From contig CM060075.1 in the NCBI GenBank assembly GCA_030533445.1, forward strand, positions 35,856,196 to 35,920,195: a stretch of DNA of 64,000 nucleotides, given 5' to 3'. The position numbers were made by a program, and so were the translations under genes. Source of the DNA: Cyprinodon diabolis (Eukaryota > Chordata > Actinopteri > Cyprinodontiformes > Cyprinodontidae). Under the pieces are notes generated by a model. The model was not told where the DNA came from and did not search any database. It worked only from the letters and a program-made list of their open reading frames with translations. This document shows positions 55,611 through 64,000 of the stretch, in pieces. Within the stretch, counting starts at the first letter, position 1. Each line of letters opens with the position of its first letter.

Positions 55611-55998
55611 GAATATATCCATCCATCCATCCATCCATTTTCTTACACGCTTGTCCCGAGTGGGGTCACGAGGGGTGCTGGTGCCTATACCTCCAGCAGT
55701 CAATAGGCGAGAGGCGGGGTACATCCTGGACAGGTCGCCAGTCCATCACAGGGCAACACAGAGACACACAGGACAAACAACCATTCATGCACACACTCAC
55801 ACCTAAGGACAATTTAGAGAAGCCAATCAACCTAACAGTCATGTTTTTGGACTGTGGGACGAAGCAGGAGTACCCGGAGAGAACCCACGCATGCTCAGGG
55901 AGAACATGCAAACTCCATGCAGAAAGACCCCGGGCCAGGAATTGAACCTAGAACCTTCTTGCTGCAAGGCAGCAGTGCTAATCACTGCGTGAATATAT
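55611..55998 (-). mobile_element. tRNA-derived SINE with GATG tail and 8-bp target duplication
   Basis: The element occupies 55619-55990 on the minus strand, flanked by perfect GAATATAT repeats (55611-55618, 55991-55998). Its head, at the high-coordinate end, carries an A-box-like ACGCAGTGATTAGCACTGC and a B-box-like GGTTCAATTCC (complement of 55938-55948). The other end is an (ATCC)n/(GGAT)n run at 55617-55637, preceded by a GGGACAAGCGTGTAAGAAAATGG-like stretch. This ending resembles the Rex3 3' end, so the SINE was probably mobilised by RTE machinery. It is close to full length. Confidence 0.92.
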
Positions 55999-55999
55999 A

Positions 56000-57195
56000 A
56001 TGTATATAATTTTGGAGAATCACAAATTTCCTAATTATACGGAGAACACATTGTAAACAGAAAACTTTACGCAAGCATAAGGAAAAGTTCCCTTAGTAAT
56101 AACTCTGTAACAGCAGCCCTTATCATCATATTTAACAACCAGGCTTAGCAATTGTTTGCATTTAATTGTTTGCATTTAGAATAGGCAACATTTGAACTAA
56201 AAACGAGAAGAATAATGCCATCCTTTATAGAGACATGTAAAAAAAATTCTGTCTGCCCTGCAAAGGGCTGATGTCATACACCAATATATCAGCACTGGTT
56301 ATTCGTGATGAACACAAAACGCACCCACAGACCAGATATTCACAAACACAAGACGGACACCGTCTAAACCACTACATTCTTGATTCCCAGTCAGGGCTTT
56401 CTCTGAGAAGACACAAGGACTTTGGTCAAAACCCATTCTAGACTTGTGTTTGTGTATTCGCCGTTTGTCCCCAAAGTGCATGTTTGAGGTATAAACCACT
56501 GCATATCCATAAGGCTGCATCATTTGTATCTCAGATTCTATTTGGCAAATGTAAAAGTGTAACAAATGCCCAAAAAAGGCCCCAGACAGATGGCCTACAT
56601 GCAGTCCAACTAGAATTGGCAAAGACAACCTTCAATTTTCACATTATAAATAATAAAATTAGTATTCCAATTTCTTTAGTTGAGTCTAGTTTATTTTCAG
56701 TTACCTGCATATGTCTTAAAATTAGTTCCCTTTATGTTCTGATAGGGTTCAGCAATAAGGATAAATCCTAAATCCATTTTATTATTCTTGCCACAATGCC
56801 TCCTGTACTACTGTATGCTCTGTAACTTGGCTCATAAAATAAGGTCGCAGGGAGTATCTACAACTGCTATTCCACAGGATAATACACCGTCAGTTTTTTC
56901 TTATTTCTTTAAAACAAACCAGCCATTTATTGTATGGATACATGTTATATTAGGATTCACAAAATACAATAGCAATCACCTTACATATCTTATGGTAAAC
57001 AGATGATAGTGCTCATAATGCTACTAGCTGAAGAAAGCACAAGGGAACTCATTTGAAAAGGACATGTCATATATTTGGTAAATTTATTGAGCCTATGAGG
57101 AAACACATGAACATTATTGTTATATTAATTTTTAAAGCCTTAATGAAATAAAGTTTGTTTTATTTGATTGGCTAAAACAATCTATAAAGAATTAA
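56000..57195. other. AT-rich spacer, nothing recognised
   Basis: A duplicated TTAATTGTTTGCATTTA occurs near 56150-56178. No gene was supported. Confidence 0.5.
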
Positions 57196-57196
57196 T

Positions 57197-57956
57197 GCAT
57201 TTGTCATAATCCTGGCACTGATGGTTGGGTTTTTTCCTCTGCTCCTGCTCACCTGCCTAATTGGCCCTGTGGCTGATTACTGCCAATCTGATTCACCTGG
57301 TCCCTGCAGCTATTTAGGCTGTTTGCTTTCCTGCCATCAGCGTCAGATTATTCAACCTGTCTCTATGTGAGTTACTCAGCTATCAAGTAAGTGTTTTGTT
57401 CAGTGGAAGTTTTTTGCCCATATGTTTTTGGTTTTTGCCTTTCTCCCTGTCTGCCCTGCTTAGTTTGGTTTTTGGCCTGACTGCCTGGATTTAGCCTGTA
57501 ATCGAACTTGGACTGTTTTTCTGACCTCGGTTTGGATTTTCCCTGGATACCTCTTCGGCTCTCGGATCTCCTGGTTTCTGACACTGTTCTGGACTGGATA
57601 TCGGCTTCGCATAATCCCTCACGGACACTTCAGCTCGCTTGCCGTTGGCTGGCGCCGGCTCCCCCACGCACTGTTCTTTGAAGCGGTAACGACCGCAAGC
57701 GGTGGACTGTCTCCCCCCGGGTTTCTTCTCTCTGAGCTTCGGACTGAACTCTCAACCAGGTCAGTGACTTTTTGTTGTCTTCTCCACTCTTCATTCTTGT
57801 CACTGACCTGTGTTTCCTGTCTCAGCAGAGAATCAGAGAACCCGCTCTGAGGAGTTTCCATCGTCCTCTTTTAGTTATTTTTGAAATAAACCTGTTTTGA
57901 AACTTTCTGTTGTCTGCTGAATATTGGGTCCAACTTTCAGTCCTCGTTACAGCATT
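57197..57956 (+). mobile_element. Solo Ty3/Gypsy LTR with perfect GCATT target duplication
   Basis: The LTR (57202-57951, 750 bp) begins TGTCATAATCCTGG and ends CCTCGTTACA. GCATT flanks it on both sides (57197-57201, 57952-57956). A TATTTAGGC box near 57312 and AATAAA at about 57887 are visible. The absence of internal sequence and the perfect duplication indicate LTR-LTR recombination of a complete provirus-like retrotransposon insertion. Confidence 0.93.
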
Positions 57957-57959
57957 ACA

Positions 57960-59455
57960 ATATTAACTGATACATTTTGTGTTTTTACCATTTTAAGTAT
58001 ACACTTAAACAAATACCTTGCTATTGGAAATTTAAACGTCAATTGCTTTGGCTGCTAGGCTAGGAAACTTGAGGGAACTTCTTTTGAAAGGACTTTTTTG
58101 GTTTTGCAATCAAATATAATTAGGAAACACATGGACATTGTTGTTATATTAATGTTTAAACACTTAGTGAAATTTTTCAGGTTTCTTAACTTCTTGGCAG
58201 TTTGCTTTTCTACATTAATAGATAAATTATCAAAATTCATCATCAAAATCCAATTGATTAGCTGTTAAGACTTTACCTAACTTTACCAAACCTGTAAATT
58301 ATTTTGATCACCATTTTGGAATGGTGAGGCATCTCCTAAGTTCATGAAAGCTTAGATTGCTGGAAATGCAGCAAGGGAGCTAATGTCCTTTCCTCTCAGA
58401 AAAAAGCCTCTATTCTCCGGCATCTCAAGGTTTCCTGTACACTCAAACAGAAGCTTTGCCAAAAATCATAGTAGAGTCTGGCAATGAGATTACAAAAAGG
58501 CTCACTTAACGTTGACAGTGAGAAAGTTCTGATTTGGTGGCCTGCATGGTCTTCTTTAGGAGCGCCCAATAAGTAGAATAAGACAAGCATGAAGCAGCTG
58601 CTTTGTCCACAAGCTTGGTAGAGGGCAAGATCGCATATCCCTATGGGAGGGCCTTGTGATGGTCTTGTGAGCGAGAGTTTTATAGCAGTTGGAGAGGAAA
58701 CTGCATCTTCTGTCATTGGAATAAACAAACTGGGTATTGATCACAATATCTCAAATAGGTAAGTCGTTAAACAAATTGTTAGAACAATGAAGGCAACAAG
58801 AAAGGAGATAGGACAAGGATGCAGGAGACCACAGCGGAAGGCATTAAGCAAATGGACTGTAACCTGATAGGATATCATAGATTGGTTTATTCAGTCAGTG
58901 TTTAGTAAACCTGGCACAATAGATTGTTAAAGTATAACTATATACTCTTTTTTTCAACAAAGCATATTGTAAAAAAAAATATTATTCATGTTATGGAAAG
59001 ATCCTCTTTATACAAGAGAAAACTTGGGTTTTACTCCAAATGGCCACTTAGTGATTAATCCTTAGACGATCAATATGATGAATCAATTTTAGATTAATTC
59101 TTCAATTCAATAGTTTGCATCATCAGTTGGAAGTGTCTTATAATGTGTGGTATACTTTCCTTCTGCTGTGGCAAAATGTGTACATAAAGAAACAGGTTAA
59201 AAAAGAACAATAATATGTTACACATTCTCAGTAGGTCTCAGCTTTTTGGCTAAGGGTAACCCGTGTAATTTTTTTATTCATAGGCTGTTTCCCTTTTTTA
59301 CATGAATGCAAATGAATCAGAATTGATGCACAGTGAGAAAACAGAATGGCGAAAGAAGAGGAGGACTTCAGGGGCCAAACATAAGAATTCAACAAGGAAC
59401 AATGGAAACCAGTGTTGAGGATCAAATGTCAATGATGTAAGCAGGAGCGACTCCC
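57960..59455. other. AT-rich spacer, nothing recognised
   Basis: No gene was supported. The minus-strand frame 58396-58728 has no recognisable features. Confidence 0.5.
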
Positions 59456-59459
59456 CCTG

Positions 59460-60080
59460 ACATCAAATCAATGGAACAGAGTTTACTTAGGCAGACGACT
59501 CCATCCAAACTGTCTCATTAGCCAGTGGCCTGTCGGTCCTGTGAGGCGAGACACACCGTTTCTCAGCTCTTCGGAGAAGAGTCTGTGTCCACTGGCCGAA
59601 TCAGACTGTACCCTGCCTACGATTCACAGGGAGCTGAACGTAGTGTCTTGATTTAACTGCATTTTAAACCAAGTTTAATGCTATCTTTTGTCAACCTGCC
59701 TGCTGAGGCAGATGATAAACTCAGCCGGACCCAATTACTGTCTGCCGAAGAGCAGCCAACCTGTGTCATACTGGTTCTGCCGTTGCTGAAGAACCATGAA
59801 ACCACAAGACCATGACCCCATGGTTTGACTACTGTTCAGAGCAGTGCTGCTGCCATTTGAGCTGCAGCTACAACGCTATCCACCACCTTAAGGGGACCCC
59901 CTGGCTAAGGCTGCTCTGAGAGACACAATTAAGCCCTGCAACATTTCATTCTGTTTGTTTTGTAACAGAATAATGCAATGCTCCTTAAGAGCTACCTGTT
60001 TAATTAAAGACTGGGTGCCCAGAACGGGACGGAACAGACTCCAGAATGGATCCAAACCTCTGTCCCCTTCCATTCCACTG
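59460..60080. other. GC-richer patch, unclassified
   Basis: This stretch is clearly less AT-rich than its flanks and includes an inverted repeat CTCTTCGGAGAAGAG (about 59569-59583). It has no long open frame and no terminal repeats that I could find. It may be an old transposon or part of an untranslated host exon. Confidence 0.35.
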
Positions 60081-60330
60081 AATCAACAACTAAACATAGA
60101 TTCTCCTCTTTCCTCTGATGCTTAACAAATATTCTGCTTGGGTGAAAGACAGGTAGAATAGATATTTTACGTGTGTTGTTTGTGGTTTATCTGAATGATG
60201 CTGTGTGTTTCTGTCTGCTTAATTCATATTCTTCTATTTGTTTGAAATGTTAGGCTACTACTGTTTGACCGACTATCATCCTTTGCTCCAAGCTACCTCA
60301 TTGCCAGCCAAATGGCAACCATTTATTGGT

Positions 60331-61047
60331 CCTCTTGTCATGATGGGTCTCTGAGTTTAAACCCAAATGCAGAACACCACAGGAAACGGGGTAAAAGTTT
60401 AACAGTTTATTAGGAGAAGCACACAGAGTAATGGGTGAAAGGGTCTCAGAGTAATCTGCAGAGATGAATAGTTTGGTTAGCCAGGCAGCGATGATGACTT
60501 GTCAGGGGTTTGATTCTGGTTTGTACCTTGATGAGGTTCAGACTGATCGATGGAGAGAGGGAACTGGTTGGGTCCAGAGACTGAGGATTCAGCAGAGAGC
60601 TCAGCAGCAGCAGCAGCGTCTAGCTTCAGACTAACGAGGTTCAGACCTTGAGTTGATTTTCTAGTCCTCCCTTGAGAACTAGCTGGGGAATTCAGACTGA
60701 GAGTCTTCAGGAGTGGCTTCCTTGGGCAGGCAGGCAGGTTTCCAAGCATAAGCTCTTCCAGAGCTACAGACTTCAGTCGGGCTTTCCTGTGAGCAGAGAA
60801 AACAGAGGCTGGTTAGAATCTTGTTACTCTCTAGAGTAGACAGAGATTCTAAATGTTAACAGAGGCTCAGGTTCCGCTAACCAAAACTGGTCAACACTCC
60901 GGCGCCGAAGACAGGTCTGGCTGCTGCTTATGTAGAAGGTCTCCTGATGGGCTGATGATCCTCAGGCGTGCTGGAGGCTCCAGCCCAGGAGACCCACAGC
61001 GCTCTCTGCTGGAGACAGGTGGCAGATCTCCAGATCCCAACACCTCT
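60331..61047 (-). mobile_element. Solo Ty3/Gypsy LTR, minus strand, with perfect CCTCT target duplication
   Basis: The LTR is 60336-61042 (707 bp). On the minus strand it starts TGTTGGGATCTGG and ends CCCATCATGACA, the same ends as the LTR at 52083-52687. CCTCT flanks it on both sides (60331-60335, 61043-61047). A CAG-type repeat (about 60603-60618) and a TTTATTAGG (AATAAA on the minus strand, about 60406) are inside. It was left by LTR-LTR recombination. Confidence 0.94.
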
Positions 61048-61049
61048 GA

Positions 61050-62430
61050 CCTTTTTTTGTTCTACCTGGCCCGCTCCGGAACCATCAGGTACCAGCTGAA
61101 TTAATCCATTCTTTCCAGTGTCACCATATTTTAATGCATCAATGATTGGATTTATCCCTCTGCATCAGAATTATTGACATTTTTCTGCTGCTATTTTAAA
61201 AGACACCTTGAATGCATTAAACCTTATAACATATCTCGGAGAGTCTTGAAAGAACTCTTAAAACCCCTTTCACCCTTTTTGTTTGCTTTTATTTACTTAG
61301 ACATATTTTCAGTTGTGTTTAGTGTTTGCATAGTTATTAGATATAATAATACTGTGTGATTATTAGCTAATAAAGGTACCATTGTACTTTAATTTATCAC
61401 TCTGGTCAGATTCACACTCCTTTTGAGTAACATCTGAAAAAATGCTAAATTACTAGATTGGTGGAAGACAATCTGATTTTAACAGCTGATCCAGGAGTCC
61501 AAACTTTTATGAAAAGACGAAGAACCCTGGTCAGTAGGCAAATTACAGTGATAATCTTTTTACTAATAATCATTGATTGGTTTTACCATCAATTTGAATG
61601 ACCTTTTAATTAGGTATAACCTCCAGTTCTAGATATTCACCCTTATTAAACCATGGGAAAACGAATTATAACACATAATGAGGTTAAAATTATGGCTAGA
61701 ATCATGCTTCTGGAAAATGCAACCCAAATCTCATCACTTTAACAGCAATCTGAGCAGCCCAATCTCAATCTTTCAATCTAAAGGAAAAATTTGATTTGAG
61801 CCACTTCACTGTGTGGTATTGGGGATAGGTATCTCATATAAGTGTCTGCAAGCTGATTGGCACCTGATTATGCCGTCTTTGCCTTGGCTTCTATTATGCT
61901 TTCATAAAGATTTTTTGACTAAATGCTGTTGTAAATATTTGTGTGCTGTTTTTCCTTACCTTACTTCATTTGCTTTGAGGTTATGAACCATTTAGACTGA
62001 AGTCTTAAAGCAGTCACATTTAGTCAGTGGTATGAGCGACCACAGCAAAAAGATCAGATTTCTGAAAAATTTAAATTGTAGAGCAAGACCTGCTGTATGA
62101 CATAACCTAAAAGTCAAAACATACAAAGACCAGAACTCATGAAAAAGCAAAGAAACTTAACAAATACTAGTACATTTGACAAATAGTAAAATGGAGAGAT
62201 ACTTATAACAATGACAAACAACCAAATATGGTATGACCTCACATCAGAAGTAACAGTGAAAAAAACTTAAACTCAAACACTTTTTTATATAAAACAGTAA
62301 CTAACTGGCAAAAAAAATAGTCTGGTTTCCATTATCAACTTTGCCAACTGACAGTCAGTTTTGTAACTAAATTCTCACCCTAGTGAAAAGAATATGGAGT
62401 AAAATTGTTCTGTATTTATAAATGTTTGAT
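61050..62430. other. AT-rich spacer, nothing recognised
   Basis: No feature supported. Confidence 0.5.
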
Positions 62431-62434
62431 CTAT

Positions 62435-63610
62435 ATATAATCCAGTGTTGTGCCTGAACGCGATCATTGAAGAAAAGTTCATGAACTCGTTCATATTTTG
62501 GGCGAACATGAACTGAACGTACTGCATTACTGCCTGATGAACGTTATTATGAACTCGTTCATTCTGGTGTCTGTGAACGGCACGCTCTTTCAGTTCAACT
62601 CCGTTCAATAGGTTGCCAAATTTCTATAGAGCCCTCCAGGCGAAACCCCGGCTAAATCACACCGTAAACAGGCCTTAATATGTAGCGGGAAAAACACCCA
62701 ATCTGGCAACACCAGCTACAGTACCAGTGTCGTAGCCTACAGCCGCGTGCGTCATCAAAACAAAATGCAGCGTGGAAGCCACAGCAGCATGGAGGCAACC
62801 GTGGATGCGACAAAGCAGCAGTATGATAGCTTCAAACAGTTTTATGACCAGGTGGTCGGTGAGGATGATGGCAACAATCTTACATTTCTCTGCAAACTTT
62901 GCCCGCCGGCTTTCAGTAAAAAAATCTGCACTTCAGTAACCTTAAATTCCTACCTCAGCCTGGTCTTTCAGTTTGTGTCAGTAAAATGTTCTTGAGGGTT
63001 TTACTATTCATTTAACTTGTTTGTTAAACCTGCCTGGTATAATTTTCCAGGATTCCAGTATTCCTTTTTAGTATGTACTGAAATGGAATTTCTAATTGAA
63101 AAAATTATTAAAATTAAAAAAACATTTGCACCTTAAAGACTACTTTCCTGTTTTTCTTTTAATAATTCCTCATAAACAAGACCATTCAAGCAGCACATTT
63201 TTCCTGATGTTTTTGAGAATATATGGTAGGAGTGAAAGCTGCATCAGCTAGTGTGAAGTGAATGGACAACAACAAAGCCTTAAAGCAACAATGGGGAAAT
63301 GCTGTCCCCTCAATGCTAATGTAAACCCTGCTTGGATAAGGATTCAAAACTAGATATGAAGATGAAATCTGACACACAGTTTCAGAGTTACAACTAATAA
63401 AATAATTGCTGTCTGTGGTTCTACAGTAGGCTATGGTGTAATTAAGCGATATATAAAAATAAAAAAAAATATGAACTTTTTTTGAACTGTGAACTTAGTT
63501 CAAAATTTTGAATTATGAACTATGAACTGAACTAGTTCATTTTAAAATGTGTGAACTGATCTTTAAACTAGTTCACGTAGAAAGAGAACTTTCCCAACAC
63601 TGATATAATC
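62435..63610 (+). mobile_element. Non-autonomous hAT element with perfect 8-bp target duplication
   Basis: The element runs 62443-63602 (1160 bp) between short inverted ends CAGTGTTG and CAACACTG and is flanked by perfect ATATAATC (62435-62442, 63603-63610). An 8-bp duplication with CAGTG-type ends is diagnostic of the hAT superfamily. Both subterminal regions are crowded with GAAC/GTTC palindromes, e.g. GTTCATGAAC at 62477-62486, ATGAACTCGTTCAT at 62481-62494 and 62549-62562, and TGAACTAGTTCA at 63528-63539. Only the N-terminal part of a transposase remains. Confidence 0.94.
62765..62995 (+). CDS. Truncated hAT transposase N-terminus (BED-type zinc finger start)
   Basis: An ATG at 62765 opens 76 codons. 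A Gln/Asp-rich leader precedes FLCKLCPPAFSKKICTS, which looks like the first half of a BED zinc finger (two cysteines spaced CxxC, then a lysine/serine-rich stretch); the His-Cys half and the RNase H-like catalytic core are missing. The reading frame drifts into unrelated sequence after about residue 60. The piece therefore marks the deletion point of a once longer hAT transposase. It has no obvious function of its own, though a short DNA-binding peptide cannot be excluded. Confidence 0.6.
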   Translation: MQRGSHSSMEATVDATKQQYDSFKQFYDQVVGEDDGNNLTFLCKLCPPAFSKKICTSVTLNSYLSLVFQFVSVKCS

Positions 63611-64000
63611 CCTTTGTAGGGATTTTATAATCTTATTGATGTTACTTCTCCCTTTAAGTGACATATGAAGTGAACAGACAGGGACCTAAACCTTCATAAT
63701 TTCTAAACTCTTTATATACAAATGCACTAGGCCTTCATTCACCTAATACTCAGAGACCATTACTAAAGGCAAATGGCCAAAATAAATAGAAACACACTAA
63801 AAGCTTTTCATTGCCACTGAACCATATAATGTTCTTCATCCCATCTTTTCTAAAAATGTAAAAACAAAACCAAGGAATATTTTTTTTTCCAGTCCAAAGC
63901 AAAATACTTTTTTTTCCTGGTATTCTACATGTCTGCACATGTTTGTACAAACTACCATACCAGAAATCTTTGCTCTTAAATCTTGGTAGTGTTTCTTTGC
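63611..64000. other. AT-rich spacer to window end
   Basis: No feature supported. Confidence 0.5.

Noticed and set aside
55617..55637. CRISPR-like or stand-alone microsatellite ATCC repeat
   Set aside because: It is the tail of the SINE, inside its target duplication boundary; there are no spacers.
57202..57951. Host exon suggested by open frames and CpG within this GC-richer stretch
   Set aside because: TG...CA ends and the perfect GCATT duplication show that it is a solo LTR.
60477..61104. Open frames of 83-90 codons on both strands
   Set aside because: They lie within the minus-strand solo LTR or cross its border and have no protein features.

Overview
This window looks like non-coding DNA from a teleost fish. 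It is AT-rich, has no bacterial-style gene packing, and is dominated by transposable elements typical of ray-finned fish: Rex3/RTE, L2, Tc1-like and hAT DNA transposons, Ty3/Gypsy LTRs and several tRNA-derived SINEs. I found no complete host gene. The only possible host coding sequence is one candidate 115-nt exon on the minus strand near 35.2 kb that vaguely resembles TMEM14-type membrane proteins.

Layout. 0-4 kb: a 5'-truncated Rex3 with a perfect 15-bp target duplication, then a Tc1-like transposon with long inverted repeats and a frameshifted DD34E transposase. 7-7.8 kb: a Gypsy-type LTR. 9.85-13.1 kb: an L2 LINE with an 826-codon open frame (end of endonuclease plus reverse transcriptase). 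15.6-21.6 kb: LINE tails, two Tc1 relics and SINEs. 23.8-25.7 kb: a compound microsatellite and a minus-strand solo LTR with an internal duplication. 26.2-29.7 kb: a SINE, a hairpin-rich repeat and a perfect 36-bp inverted-repeat pair. 32-35 kb: a CpG-bearing patch, a long (TA)n and the candidate exon. 37-53.5 kb: the densest part, with several Gypsy LTRs, two broken Gypsy coding remnants in opposite orientations, two SINEs, an L2 element reduced to ORF1 plus tail, and a Gypsy element whose gag runs straight into the last 58 bp of its 3' LTR. 55.6-63.6 kb: a SINE with an 8-bp duplication, two solo LTRs with perfect 5-bp duplications, and a non-autonomous hAT element with a perfect 8-bp duplication.

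The parts relate as parasites and hosts of each other. The SINE at 55.6 kb carries a GATG-type tail like that of Rex3 and was probably moved by Rex3-class machinery. L2 tails occur alone, with ORF2, and with ORF1 only. Nine related LTRs show repeated Gypsy insertion followed by LTR-LTR recombination or deletion. Between these insertions lie long AT-rich stretches in which I see no gene.
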